A stretch of DNA of 64,000 nucleotides from Paenibacillus swuensis (GCF_001644605.1 NZ_CP011388.1:3949501-4013500), one strand, 5' to 3'. Counted from the first letter of the stretch, positions 50,683-60,353 are shown. Translations and numbers: made by a program. The notes: a model not told the origin generated them from the sequence alone.

Positions 50683-51726
50683 TTAATTTTTCATTAAGTA
50701 TAAGGTCAGCTCGTCTCGGTTATGAAAAAGTTGCTTCGCCTGCAGCAGTTGAACGGAATCTTCCCAACTGGAAAGCACTTCGCGTACAGTCTGGAAAGCC
50801 TTCTTGTGCATGAGCTTTACCGTGATGACCAAGTTGCCTCCAGGACGCACAGCGTAGAGCAGCTCAGATATTAACTTCGACATCATTTTGGGGCTCCAAC
50901 TCATGTCACAGACAAGCAAATCAAACTCACCGGGCTTGAACTGGACCTCTCCCGCATTCTTTTTCAAATGTTTCAGGTTCGGATTCTTCAACAATTCGGG
51001 CGCCATGAAAGCCGGGTCGACCGCTGTAACCGTTAAGCCGCGCTCCAACAACAGTGATGTCCAACCGCCGGGTGCCGCCCCGATATCCAAAGCTTTATGA
51101 AACTGGTCCAGAGAGAAACCGAATTTCTGCTCCGCTTCAAGCAGTTTAAATTTAGCTCTTGAGATTTGACCTTCCTCTTTGCGAAATCGGATACTGCCCC
51201 CGGACCAATCCGACAGATTATCCAGCGGTTTGGAAATGCCCATGTAAATCCGATCCATGGTGGCATAAACCGACACGATCAGATCCGCGTCCCTCAATAC
51301 CATCTGAACATCCCTACAATCGCGAAACACGGCTTCGACTGCTTCCTTCATGGCTTCTTTACCCAATGGACTCTGGGGAAGCCTGCGAATTTGGACCGCG
51401 ATATTTTTGCCTGAGACCGCAATACATAATGATGACAGCTGTTCCTTTAACAACTCAGCGTTAATCTCGTCTCCTTCAAGCTGGATATATTCCGCCTGAA
51501 TCGGATGAAAATGCCGCAGAAACATAGGCTCCTGTTCTGTCAATGTCTGTACAGCCTGTTTTTCTCTAACGTTCAACTCCATGATAAACACTTCGGAAGG
51601 CACAATATAGCTAAAACGCGCGCTTCCAAACAAACGCCGAATTTCCTCCTGGGCTTGTTGAGCATAACCTATATTACTTGTACCTATGAAACGGGAACTT
51701 GATCCTTCCCGATGCTGTTCTGTCAA
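50683..51726 (-). CDS. FtsJ/RlmM-like rRNA 2'-O-methyltransferase
   Basis: 347 residues. The C-terminal domain is an FtsJ/RrmJ-fold methyltransferase with S-adenosylmethionine motif DIGAAPGGWTSLL (214-226), VDPAFM, CDMSWSPKMM (about 270) and the catalytic Lys region LVITVKLMHKK. The N-terminal ~180 residues resemble the THUMP-like RNA-binding part of RlmM (ribosomal RNA cytidine 2498 2'-O-methylation in E. coli). The exact target is not certain. It is the last gene of the repair-related string. Confidence 0.85.
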   Translation of the reverse strand: MTEQHREGSSSRFIGTSNIGYAQQAQEEIRRLFGSARFSYIVPSEVFIMELNVREKQAVQTLTEQEPMFLRHFHPIQAEYIQLEGDEINAELLKEQLSSLCIAVSGKNIAVQIRRLPQSPLGKEAMKEAVEAVFRDCRDVQMVLRDADLIVSVYATMDRIYMGISKPLDNLSDWSGGSIRFRKEEGQISRAKFKLLEAEQKFGFSLDQFHKALDIGAAPGGWTSLLLERGLTVTAVDPAFMAPELLKNPNLKHLKKNAGEVQFKPGEFDLLVCDMSWSPKMMSKLISELLYAVRPGGNLVITVKLMHKKAFQTVREVLSSWEDSVQLLQAKQLFHNRDELTLYLMKN

Positions 51727-51760
51727 ATGGGCACCTCATTCTCATTCTCATATTTATGTA

Positions 51761-52525
51761 TTAGATAACCCGGATCCAAGGCCGGTCCTGATGCCATTCC
51801 AAATCAACATTCACGTTATAAGCCAGTCTGATATTCTCTTCTGTAAGCACGTCCCTTTTGGGGCCGGCAGCAATAAGTTTGCCTTGTTCTAGTAAAGCGA
51901 CATGTGTGAACAACGGCATGATTTCTTCCATATGATGTGTAACGTAAAATAAGGTAACGGATTTCATGTTCAATTCATTGATTGTCACTAATAATTGTTC
52001 CCGTTCAAATAAATCTAAGCCTGAACAAGGCTCGTCCATAATTAATAGGGTTGGATCTGCCATTAACGCCCTGGCCAGCATAGCTTTCTTACGTTCGCCT
52101 TGTGATAATGTGCCCAATAAATGCGTACCGCGGTGTTCCAGCTTCACAAAGGCAAGCATACGCATGGCTTTCTCTTTCAAATCCTCGGGAATCTGCTCAT
52201 AAAACCTTAAATACCCGAATTCCCCTGTAGCTACAACTTCCCAGACGGGGTCGCTTAACGCCAGTTTATCCATGAGAGACTGTGATATATATCCAATCTT
52301 ACGGCGAATTTCCCTTACATCCACTTTACCGTAGATAGAGTGAAGCACCTTTACGGTACCCGATGAAGGGAACACATAGCCGTTAATCATCTCTAGAATA
52401 GAAGTTTTGCCAGAACCGTTACGACCGAGAAGCACCCAGTGCTCATCCTTACGAACCGTAAGCGTGACATCGTCCAAAATCTGCGTTTCCTCCCGGCGAA
52501 GTGAAACATGATTTAGATCAATCAT
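51761..52525 (-). CDS. Orphan ABC transporter ATPase (YlmA-like)
   Basis: 254 residues with Walker A LLGRNGSGKTSILE, signature LSQGERKKAMLARAL and Walker B LLIMDEPCSGLD. The Q-loop GYISQSLMDKLALSD and a His-loop VTHHMEEI are also present. The N-terminus IDLNHVSLRREETQILDDVTLTV and the protein overall resemble B. subtilis YlmA and ModF-like cytoplasmic ABC ATPases. No permease gene is adjacent. It may act in the cytosol or serve a distant transporter. Confidence 0.87.
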   Translation of the reverse strand: MIDLNHVSLRREETQILDDVTLTVRKDEHWVLLGRNGSGKTSILEMINGYVFPSSGTVKVLHSIYGKVDVREIRRKIGYISQSLMDKLALSDPVWEVVATGEFGYLRFYEQIPEDLKEKAMRMLAFVKLEHRGTHLLGTLSQGERKKAMLARALMADPTLLIMDEPCSGLDLFEREQLLVTINELNMKSVTLFYVTHHMEEIMPLFTHVALLEQGKLIAAGPKRDVLTEENIRLAYNVNVDLEWHQDRPWIRVI

Positions 52526-52542
52526 CTTGGAACATCCTCTCC

Positions 52543-52857
52543 CTATGAGCGTTCAATGATTGGCTTTAACAACTGATATAATCCGTCTACCGAATGCATC
52601 GCATATATGGATTTCGTTACCCGGCCCTTTTGGAATAAAAGAATGCACGGGATACTCGTAATTCTCCACCGCTGCACTAAACCGGGAGCGAAATTCACAT
52701 TCGTCCGATACAACTCTAAATTCGGATGCATAGCTTCAATAACTTCCAGCATCCGCATGGCTACCTTACAAGTTCCGCATAAAGGCGTATATAAAAAAAG
52801 TGCAAAATCCCCGCGAAATCGCAGCTCTTCCGCTTCAAGCTCCGTAATGTCTTTCAT
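52543..52857 (-). CDS. Thioredoxin-family protein
   Basis: 104 residues with active-site CGTC (Cys27, Cys30) in FLYTPLCGTCKVAMRML and a cis-proline in TSIPCILLF, which fixes the thioredoxin fold. It resembles B. subtilis YusE/YtpP. It is cytoplasmic, with no signal peptide, and would exchange disulfides of unknown partners. It lies 8 bases after the nfo stop and 17 bases before the ABC ATPase gene. Confidence 0.9.
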   Translation of the reverse strand: MKDITELEAEELRFRGDFALFLYTPLCGTCKVAMRMLEVIEAMHPNLELYRTNVNFAPGLVQRWRITSIPCILLFQKGRVTKSIYAMHSVDGLYQLLKPIIERS

Positions 52858-52865
52858 GATTTCCC

Positions 52866-53726
52866 CTAACTTTCATTCCCAATCTCCGCTAACCGATAAA
52901 TCTTTGCAATTTCATCCCTATGCGTCCCATCCATGGAAGAAGGTGTTTCCAGAACGACCGGAATCCCATCCGGAATGGACGATTGCAGAAGTAATCGCAT
53001 ACGCTCTTCGCCTATGTACCCTTTACCGATGTTGGCATGCCGATCCCGGTGTGACAGATAAGGATAAAGTGAATCGTTGAGATGAATGGCCTTCAGATGT
53101 TCCCAGTACCCTATTGCTTCTCCCTTCATGACCAAACCGTTCCAATCATCCTCCGGCCACAAGCCGCTTGCAAAAGCATGACAAGTATCGAAACAAAAAC
53201 CTACCTTAGCCGGAGATTTCAACAAACTGCGAATCTGCATCATCTCTTCCATGGTCGTCCCCATCGGTCCACCTTCACCTGCTTGATTCTCTAAGAGAAG
53301 CAATGTTGTTCCATGCCATGCATCCAGAACTTCATTCAGCAATTGTAATATATTTCGGTAGCCTTGTAACGGATCTTTTCCTTTATACGTCCCGAAATGG
53401 ACAATAATACCTACGGAGCCGCAAGCATCGGCAATCTCTAAATCGTTCAGGAGCGAATTTACATTCGCTTGAAACAGTTCGGCTGTATCCGCCGTGGTGC
53501 TAGTTGGGTAGGGTGTGTGGGCAATCGATAATATATCATGTTCCAGGCAGTACGACGCGCAGGCTTCCGCGTCAGGACGGTTGAAGGCTTTAACCTTGAG
53601 GCTGCGCGGATTTTTCGGGAAATATTGAAACGCCTTCCCCCCCATTGCCAAAGCCGTTTTCGCTGCTCCTGAATAGCCCTTTCTTGTACTGATATGACTG
53701 CCGGCATAGATTCGCGGTTTAGGCAA
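52866..53726 (-). CDS. nfo: Endonuclease IV (apurinic/apyrimidinic endonuclease)
   Basis: 286 residues, TIM-barrel base-excision-repair enzyme with three zinc ions. Motifs RIYAGSHISTRKGY, FQYFPKNPRS, IVHFGTYKG, VGFCFDTCHAFASG, IHLNDSLYP and VLETPSS supply the metal ligands in the family order. It cuts 5' of abasic sites made by glycosylases such as the one encoded next door. The start follows a GGAGAGAAG site. It lies 12 bases from the glycosylase gene, so the two repair genes form an operon. Confidence 0.93.
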   Translation of the reverse strand: MPKPRIYAGSHISTRKGYSGAAKTALAMGGKAFQYFPKNPRSLKVKAFNRPDAEACASYCLEHDILSIAHTPYPTSTTADTAELFQANVNSLLNDLEIADACGSVGIIVHFGTYKGKDPLQGYRNILQLLNEVLDAWHGTTLLLLENQAGEGGPMGTTMEEMMQIRSLLKSPAKVGFCFDTCHAFASGLWPEDDWNGLVMKGEAIGYWEHLKAIHLNDSLYPYLSHRDRHANIGKGYIGEERMRLLLQSSIPDGIPVVLETPSSMDGTHRDEIAKIYRLAEIGNES

Positions 53727-53738
53727 TAGCTTCTCTCC

Positions 53739-54548
53739 TTAGCGTTGGCAATTGGAACAGTAAAACATTTTGCGCGAATTCAGCATTTCTTTCACGATCG
53801 GCTGTCCGCAACGGTAACAAGGCTGATTTTCCCGGTCATATACTTTACAACGGTCATTATAACCTCCGGTCAGCGTATCTCCCACATACAGGGGATTTTC
53901 CATATAACCGCCATACTGAATTGCTTCTTCGAATACGGCATGCATAGAACGGTACAACGCAGCGTAATCCGCTTGAGACAACCCCCCAATAGAGCGGTCC
54001 GGGCGGATTCCGGCATGATGACACAATTCATCGGAGTAACAGTTCCCGATGCCGGCTATGATTGATTGGTCCAGCAGCTTCGTCTTTAAAGCCCCTCGTT
54101 TGGAGGATAACAAAGCCGCAAAGGCCTCTACCGTAAACGAAGGAGCCGTGGGTTCAGGACCAAGCTCGGCAAAAACTTGGTTGGCTTCATCTTGCGTATA
54201 TAAGTGTAAATGACCTAAGCGAAGGCCCATGAAATAGAGTTGGTTTTCACCAAAAGATAATATAACCTGAGAAGTCCGATCCGGCTTGTCCTCTTCTCTT
54301 CCATAAAACATCCAGCCGCCTAACATCAGATGCAACGCCATTAAGCGACCGTCATCCAACAGAAAGAGCAGTTGCTTCGCACGTCGGTCGTATCCGGTAA
54401 TGGTTCTCCCGGATACTTGTTCTATAAACTGTTGCGCCGTCATATTAACCGATTTTGGCCTCTCCACGGATACCGCAGTAATCGTTCGGCCGGCCGTTTT
54501 CTTACTTAGCAGAGCCTTGTAGGTTTCCATCTCAGGTAATTCAGGCAT
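53739..54548 (-). CDS. mutM: Fpg/Nei-family DNA glycosylase
   Basis: 269 residues. The N-terminus MPELPEME carries the catalytic Pro2 and Glu3 after removal of Met. The helix-two-turn-helix region KLLDQSIIAGIGNCYSDELCH and the C-terminal zinc finger (CYRCGQPI...FYCSNCQR) are intact. It removes oxidised bases such as 8-oxoguanine and cuts the strand. MutM and MutM-like paralogues share these motifs; some Bacillales members of this branch are only distantly related to MutM, so the symbol is moderately certain. It lies upstream of nfo in a base-excision-repair operon. Confidence 0.82.
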   Translation of the reverse strand: MPELPEMETYKALLSKKTAGRTITAVSVERPKSVNMTAQQFIEQVSGRTITGYDRRAKQLLFLLDDGRLMALHLMLGGWMFYGREEDKPDRTSQVILSFGENQLYFMGLRLGHLHLYTQDEANQVFAELGPEPTAPSFTVEAFAALLSSKRGALKTKLLDQSIIAGIGNCYSDELCHHAGIRPDRSIGGLSQADYAALYRSMHAVFEEAIQYGGYMENPLYVGDTLTGGYNDRCKVYDRENQPCYRCGQPIVKEMLNSRKMFYCSNCQR

Positions 54549-54583
54549 AAGGATTCCTCCGTAAAGGTAAGTTCTTCCTTTAC

Positions 54584-55405
54584 TTATAACCGATTCTTAA
54601 GGCTTATATACGCTGAGAGCTCCTCTATGTCCTTACAGACATGATCAGGCTCGAAACCGGCGAGTTGGACTTGCTCGTCATAATTTGCGGAAGTGGTTAC
54701 ACCTGTCAACACCAGAACAGTATGACAACCCGCTGCCCTCCCTGCGCCAATGTCAGTAAACATATTATCTCCGATGACGATGGCTTGCTCCGGTAAACAA
54801 CCAAGCTTAGCTAAAGCATACTCCATGATGATCGGAGAAGGTTTACCTATAACAACGGGCTTGACACGGCTCCCGGCTTGTATGGATGCGCCAAGTGTAC
54901 CCGCTCCCGGAATAAGCCCATGATCCGAGGGCAGCAGAAGATCCGGGTTTGTCTGGATAAACGAAGCTCCCTTTAATAAAGCGGTCACAGCTTTTTCCAA
55001 TTTCAAATAATTGAATTCACGGTCAATCCCTTGTACAACAACATCCACAGAATCGTCCATGCAGTCGGATAATGATAGCCCCTTTTCTTGAAGGGCTACC
55101 CTTAAACCGATTTCACCTATACAGAAGATGTCCTTGCCAAGCTGTTGTTCGTTTACGTACTGTGCCGCGGCTTGAGCCGAAGTATACACTTCATCCGGTA
55201 AGGCTTCAATGCCCATCCCAATTAAATGCTGTGCTACTGCGACCGGCGTACGTGATGAATTATTCGTGACGAACAAGAACGGAATTCCTTCGCTTCGCAC
55301 ATTTCGAATCCACTGATCCGCATAAGGAATCATTCGCGCCCCGTGATAAACGGTACCGTCTAGATCAATAAACAAACCGATCTTCTTCCCGAAATTTTTG
55401 ATCAT
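54584..55405 (-). CDS. NagD/AraL-type HAD phosphatase
   Basis: 273 residues, HAD subfamily IIA. Motif I is LFIDLDGTVYHGARMIP (Asp14/Asp16), motif II FVTNNSSRTP, the Lys in IGKPSPIIMEYAL and motif IV VIGDNMFTDIGAGRAAG. The length and the C2 cap are standard for NagD/AraL/PgpH-like sugar-phosphate or nitrophenyl-phosphate phosphatases. The substrate is unknown. It lies 39 bases from an oxidoreductase gene and 35 from the glycosylase gene. Confidence 0.9.
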   Translation of the reverse strand: MIKNFGKKIGLFIDLDGTVYHGARMIPYADQWIRNVRSEGIPFLFVTNNSSRTPVAVAQHLIGMGIEALPDEVYTSAQAAAQYVNEQQLGKDIFCIGEIGLRVALQEKGLSLSDCMDDSVDVVVQGIDREFNYLKLEKAVTALLKGASFIQTNPDLLLPSDHGLIPGAGTLGASIQAGSRVKPVVIGKPSPIIMEYALAKLGCLPEQAIVIGDNMFTDIGAGRAAGCHTVLVLTGVTTSANYDEQVQLAGFEPDHVCKDIEELSAYISLKNRL

Positions 55406-55444
55406 GGATATGTCCTCCGAATGTTCAAGTACAACATATTCAAG

Positions 55445-56530
55445 TTATTTTTTGGCATGGTCCTTCAACACTTGATCAATCCAATATTCCGCGATAAGGC
55501 AATCCTGTACCTGAGGCGCCAAGCCGTTAAATCGTCGATCTCCGCTCAACCGATGAAGGAAGTGGTTCAATCCGCCCAGATGACAATCCAGGCTCATGCC
55601 CATTGTTGTTTTGTCATCTGGAACCAATGACAGTTCCTGCGGCTTGACTGCTGCGGGTGAAGAACCGTCCAACATACGAATGTTTGGGAAATATTCTTTC
55701 TCGAGATCACAGGTTATGCTGCCCTTCGTTCCGTATATGTTGATTTCGAAAGCTTCCGAACCCCAGGCAATTCGGGACACTTCCGCAGATGCCTCTAAGC
55801 CTGAAGCCAACTTAACATTCATCATCGCGTAATCATCCACTTTCATATCTACCCAGTTCGCAAGAGTGGCATCCGTTGGCCGTCGTTTAACGAACGTGTT
55901 CAACGAACCTTTGACGGAATCAATCTCACCCAATAAATGGCGAATCACATCCAGCACATGCACGCCAAGATCGGTTATGGCCCCTCCTCCGGACACGTCA
56001 GAGGATAATCTCCAGCTTACCGGCCGCTCTGCGTTAAGATACCCTGACCTACGGTAAGATACTTGGCATTGAAGAGCTTCCCCTATCAGTCCTAAACGGA
56101 GAGCTTCACGTATGCGTATGACCCCGGGATGAAAGCGATAGACCAGAGCTACTTGATTCGTTATTTTCTCTGAAATACGAGAAGTCAACTGCTGTGATGA
56201 TTCATAACGCTCCGTCAAAGGCTTCTCGAGATAAATCGCTTTACCTGCGTTAGCCGCTTTCATCGCGTCTTCGAAATGCATTGCATTGGGTGTGCAAATA
56301 TCAACTACGTCAATATCTCTGCTTTCCAGCGCCTCATCCAACGAAGACACAACATGTTTGAAGCCCATTGCCTCAGCTTGTGCGCGCTTTTCATCAGGAT
56401 TACGGGTAACCAAGGTATCGAGCACAGGTACGTATGGCAAATTCATAATAACAGGCAGTGCTCTTAAAGCAACAATATGGGTTTTGGCTATCGCGCCTAG
56501 CCCTACAAATGCGAATCGTATAGGTTTCAT
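55445..56530 (-). CDS. Gfo/Idh/MocA-family NAD(P)-dependent oxidoreductase
   Basis: 361 residues. The N-terminal Rossmann fold has VGLGAIAKTHIVALR, then EKPLTER with the conserved Lys. The C-terminal Gfo/Idh domain has DLGVHVLDVIRHLLGE and a His that could be catalytic. Substrates of this family are sugars or inositols, and the true one cannot be read from the sequence. The start at 56530 follows GAGGAGGAG; the ATG at 56548 overlaps that site. Confidence 0.9.
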   Translation of the reverse strand: MKPIRFAFVGLGAIAKTHIVALRALPVIMNLPYVPVLDTLVTRNPDEKRAQAEAMGFKHVVSSLDEALESRDIDVVDICTPNAMHFEDAMKAANAGKAIYLEKPLTERYESSQQLTSRISEKITNQVALVYRFHPGVIRIREALRLGLIGEALQCQVSYRRSGYLNAERPVSWRLSSDVSGGGAITDLGVHVLDVIRHLLGEIDSVKGSLNTFVKRRPTDATLANWVDMKVDDYAMMNVKLASGLEASAEVSRIAWGSEAFEINIYGTKGSITCDLEKEYFPNIRMLDGSSPAAVKPQELSLVPDDKTTMGMSLDCHLGGLNHFLHRLSGDRRFNGLAPQVQDCLIAEYWIDQVLKDHAKK

Positions 56531-56581
56531 AAAGAATCTCCTCCTCATGGGTTAATCGTTAAACTCAGTAGTTATCAAAAA

Positions 56582-57916
56582 CTATCCTTGACGATCGTAA
56601 TAATCCTCTTCCGTCACAGCGTCTTTCCATCCCGATGAAACCGCCTGTTTATATTGCTTACGACGGATCCGTTCCGCTCTCTTCTGCAACTCTTTCATGC
56701 CGGCGCGTTGTTTCGGGTCTGCCCGGGTCAGCGCCAATCTCCGAGTCATAAGCTCGAGAGCTTCTTCCGCATACAACAAAGCTGAGTTAAAATCTTTGCG
56801 CTTATGCTCATAATACATGGACAATTCAATATAAGGCTCCAGCGACTGCAAAGCTCCCTTGGTGTTCAGTTGAATGTAACGTTGCCATAACTGCAGCGCC
56901 TTTTCTTCTTGCCCCAGTTTCTTGTAGCTTTCGGCCAGCGGAACATAATAAGGCAAACATTGATTAACGGGCAAACTCATTAATTTGGACACAGCTTCGG
57001 CAGCTAACGATTCCAGTCCATACTTCACGTACCACAGCCCAAGTCTGTATAATTCTTCCGCTTCCATCCGTTCCCAGGACACCTCGCCTTTAAGCAATCC
57101 GCCGAAGTGTGCAGACAAACAAGCCAGAGTGACAATATCCCGCTCGTTATGCCTGAACACCCCCTCCAATACCGAAGCGTTATTCGTTGCCAGATATTCA
57201 AAGTACAGCGCGGGTGCCATGGAACCCGGAACATCATGCCCCCGTTCAATCCCTAACCTTTCTTCTTCGACAATTCCTAAGCGACAAGAAGGAAGTGTGT
57301 TTCGCCACAAGCTTCGGGACGGGTACAACAAATCCAGATGTAATAAATGGTCCAGTTGAAAAGTGAGTCTGTTCATCACGAAACGGTTTCGGACAATCGG
57401 CCAGTCAAAGGTGCGTCCATTATAAGATACCAGGTGAGTAAAGTTCTGAAGCTTATCTTGCAAATACACAAGCATAGCCGTTTCTTCTCCGGGGTTGCGT
57501 ATAAATAATTGTTCCACGATAAACGTACTTTCGGTGTAATAACCAATTCCGATCATGAATGGAACATTACCCGCTCCTACACCAAGGCCCGTAGTCTCCG
57601 TGTCGAAGAAGAGCATCTGTTCATGATGCAGGGTCTCTTCGCGATCCTGGAGGGTCAGCGCATCCGCCCGCTCTGTCAAATGACCTAAAGTATACATTCC
57701 ATGTTGATAGTTGAGTTCGTATCGAATTTCACGTACAAGGAAGGTCCCCCATGCGTTCGCTTCCCAACGTTCTTCACCGCCCATCCAGGCGTGCTGCGGT
57801 TCCCTTGCCTCCGCAACATGCTCTGAAATCTCTTCCTCAGGCTTCATATTACCCTGCAAAGTGGCGGGAGACATGCTGCTCTTGAGACGATTCAGCCGAT
57901 CCTTCAGCCCGCTCAT
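56582..57916 (-). CDS. mrfB: MrfB-like exonuclease (YprB family) with TPR repeats
   Basis: 444 residues. A DnaQ/RNase H-like 3'-5' exonuclease core has LFFDTETTGLGVG (about residue 100), YNGRTFDWPIVRNRF and HNERDIVTLACLSAH, giving the acidic metal ligands. Residues ~270-420 form helical repeats (KYGLESLAAEAVSKL, YKKLGQEEKALQLWQRYIQ) like TPRs. In B. subtilis MrfA and MrfB repair mitomycin C damage independently of UvrABC. The ATG overlaps the mrfA stop by 4 bases. Confidence 0.9.
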   Translation of the reverse strand: MSGLKDRLNRLKSSMSPATLQGNMKPEEEISEHVAEAREPQHAWMGGEERWEANAWGTFLVREIRYELNYQHGMYTLGHLTERADALTLQDREETLHHEQMLFFDTETTGLGVGAGNVPFMIGIGYYTESTFIVEQLFIRNPGEETAMLVYLQDKLQNFTHLVSYNGRTFDWPIVRNRFVMNRLTFQLDHLLHLDLLYPSRSLWRNTLPSCRLGIVEEERLGIERGHDVPGSMAPALYFEYLATNNASVLEGVFRHNERDIVTLACLSAHFGGLLKGEVSWERMEAEELYRLGLWYVKYGLESLAAEAVSKLMSLPVNQCLPYYVPLAESYKKLGQEEKALQLWQRYIQLNTKGALQSLEPYIELSMYYEHKRKDFNSALLYAEEALELMTRRLALTRADPKQRAGMKELQKRAERIRRKQYKQAVSSGWKDAVTEEDYYDRQG

Positions 57917-60198
57917 CGACCTGCCCTCGCGTCCGCCAGGAGCTTTAATGCTTGTTGCTTGCCCAGCAGTCCGACTTCCTCAATCGGACCCACGCAAGCA
58001 GGACACCCGCTGAGACAGGCACAGCCTTGAATTAAACCTTGCGCCTGCTCCAACAGCTGGTCATGCACTTCGTAAAGACGCTCGCTCAGACCGATTCCTC
58101 CGGGATAACGGTCATAGAAGAAAACGGTCGGAAGCTTCGTATGGATGGCTTTCACTTGCGGAACCACACATATATCCATAGGATCGCACATTAAATACAA
58201 CGGAGCGATATGGATCAACACATTCGCAATGCCGAGCAGTGCAAACTGCATCTCATTCGTTGACTTGTTGGCCGCTACTTCTTCGCTGAACGAAAACCAG
58301 TAAGAACTTGTATGCAGTTCTTCTTCTGGCAGATGGATTGGACCGGAACCGATATTCTCATGGGTTCTCAGTCGAATCTTCTTGAAGATCGTAGGCTTGG
58401 CGTTCACCGTCACTTCCCCGTATTGCCTAACCAACATTCCGCCTTGTTTCTCCTTGTCGACATGCAATACCTTAAGCTGTACGGCAAGCGAAGCGTCTGT
58501 ATAATAATCTACTCTCACTTCGCGTACATACGCTTTCTTCTCATCGTAATCCAACTTCTCCACTTGATATTGTACGCCTTCGTGAATATATATCGCTTCT
58601 TCGTGAATCAGCGTCGGAGCGCTGAAACGGTCTGTCTCCCCGATTACTTTCGGTCCGGCGGTCATATCAATGATGATGAAATTCTCCTGCGCGGCGGAAC
58701 GTAACGAAATGTTGTGGGCTGGAAAAGACTGTTCCATCCAATACCATCGTTGGTTCACATGGTGAAGAATTTTCTCCTCTGTCAGAAATTCAAGCACATC
58801 CTCCAGAGGCTCATCCCCGAAAAATTCGCCTTGCTCGAATGGTAATTCATATGCGGCGCACTTGATATGGTCGATGAGTATAATTAGATTATCCGGATGG
58901 ATCAATGCCCGCTCCGGCGGCTTTTCAAAGAAATAATCCGGGTTCTGGATAATGTACTGATCCAGCGGATTACTGCTTGCCACCATGAACGTGACCGAGC
59001 TGTCCTTCCGGCGACCGGCGCGGCCGGATTGCTGCCAGGTACTCGCGATCGTACCCGGGTATCCGTTCAGCACACAAGCCTGCAGCTGTCCGATGTCGAT
59101 CCCGAGCTCCAGGGCATTCGTGCTCACAACGCCGCGAATTTCCCCGCTTCGGAGTCCGCGCTCAATCTCACGCCGCAGCTTGGGCAAATATCCGCCGCGG
59201 TATCCGCGAATGGACTTCGCGCCCAGCTCATGCTTGACCGTATCTTGCAGATAGGTCAATAAGAGCTCTACCCGCACACGGCTTCGAGCGAATACAATCG
59301 TCTGAATGCCTTGTTTCAACAAGGAGCCGGCCAGTCGACGTGTTTCCAGCACACTGCTCTTGCGAATGCCTAGCTGCTGGTTTACTACAGGCGGATTGTA
59401 GAACACAAAGTGCTTCTCCCCGGCCGGAGCTCCGTTCGTATTGACCAGAGAAACCTTTTCACCAATTAACTTCTCAGCGTGTTCTTTCGGGTTCTCAATT
59501 GTTGCGGAGGCGCAAATAAATTGCGGCGCCGACCCGTAAAATCGGCATATACGCTTCAGTCGGCGTATGACATTCGCAACGTGGCTGCCGAACACCCCGC
59601 GATAGGAATGCACTTCGTCAATAACGATGTACTTTATATTCTCAAACAGTTTAACCCATTTGGTATGATGAGGCAAAATCGCAGAGTGTAACATATCCGG
59701 ATTGGTCACAACGATATGTCCCGCGTTACGAATCGCTTGGCGAACCGTCGGCGGCGTATCGCCGTCATAGGTATGCGTCTTGATATCCGCACCCATCTCG
59801 TTGACCAGTTCATGCAGCTCAGCGACCTGATCCTGAGCCAGCGCTTTGGTCGGAAACAAATACAGCGCTCTTGCGCTTTCATCTTCCATAATCCGTTGCA
59901 CGACGGGAAGATTGTAACACAGGGTCTTGCCGGAAGCCGTGGGTGTAACCGTCACAACATGCCTGCCTCCCCGAACTTCCCTGTAGGATGCTTCCTGATG
60001 CGTATATAATTTAACGACACCGCGATCCGTTAATGCCGAAGCTAAATCCGGATGCAGATCCAATGGAAATGATGCGTATTTCGCGTCGCGCGGGGGGATC
60101 GTGTGCCAGTGTGTCACGTTAGTCATTATTTTAGGTGTGTTGCGGATAACTTCAATCCATTCTTCCATGGAAGCGACCTTACCTGTTAACCGATTCAT
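57913..60198 (-). CDS. mrfA: MrfA-type DEAD/DEAH-box helicase (YprA family)
   Basis: 761 residues. Helicase motifs: Walker A TPTASGKTLCYNLP (about residue 86), DEVH VIDEVHSYRGVF, SAT CASATIENP, and motif VI QQSGRAGRRKDS. The C-terminal zinc-binding region with four cysteines, CACLSGCPACVG, is the MrfA/Hrq1-type domain (DUF1998). It unwinds DNA 3'-5' around cross-links and hands it to MrfB. It is not preceded by a visible LexA box, although 60,199-60,353 was scanned by eye only. Confidence 0.92.
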   Translation of the reverse strand: MNRLTGKVASMEEWIEVIRNTPKIMTNVTHWHTIPPRDAKYASFPLDLHPDLASALTDRGVVKLYTHQEASYREVRGGRHVVTVTPTASGKTLCYNLPVVQRIMEDESARALYLFPTKALAQDQVAELHELVNEMGADIKTHTYDGDTPPTVRQAIRNAGHIVVTNPDMLHSAILPHHTKWVKLFENIKYIVIDEVHSYRGVFGSHVANVIRRLKRICRFYGSAPQFICASATIENPKEHAEKLIGEKVSLVNTNGAPAGEKHFVFYNPPVVNQQLGIRKSSVLETRRLAGSLLKQGIQTIVFARSRVRVELLLTYLQDTVKHELGAKSIRGYRGGYLPKLRREIERGLRSGEIRGVVSTNALELGIDIGQLQACVLNGYPGTIASTWQQSGRAGRRKDSSVTFMVASSNPLDQYIIQNPDYFFEKPPERALIHPDNLIILIDHIKCAAYELPFEQGEFFGDEPLEDVLEFLTEEKILHHVNQRWYWMEQSFPAHNISLRSAAQENFIIIDMTAGPKVIGETDRFSAPTLIHEEAIYIHEGVQYQVEKLDYDEKKAYVREVRVDYYTDASLAVQLKVLHVDKEKQGGMLVRQYGEVTVNAKPTIFKKIRLRTHENIGSGPIHLPEEELHTSSYWFSFSEEVAANKSTNEMQFALLGIANVLIHIAPLYLMCDPMDICVVPQVKAIHTKLPTVFFYDRYPGGIGLSERLYEVHDQLLEQAQGLIQGCACLSGCPACVGPIEEVGLLGKQQALKLLADARAGR

Positions 60199-60301
60199 AG
60201 TCCAACCTCCTGCCGGAATCTCTCCTCTTCATTGTACAGAATGCATGTTCGCCTGACAACCGGGTTTCATCGCTTTCCTTTCTCTGACCGCAGTTTTACT
60301 G

Positions 60302-60335
60302 AAAATAACAAAAACCGGCTCCGAAGGAACCGGCT
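60302..60335 (-). terminator. Terminator of the CorA-like gene
   Basis: CCGGTTCC-TTCG-GAGCCGG-type stem (60315-60333), followed by TTTTTGTTATTTT on the minus strand. Confidence 0.85.
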
Positions 60336-60353
60336 GTTCGCCTTAATATAACA

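Noticed and set aside
50570-50686. A 38-codon plus-strand frame with a ribosome-site-like AAAGGTGGTG
   Set aside because: It overlaps a long hairpin and has no family; kept only as a finding, not as a gene.
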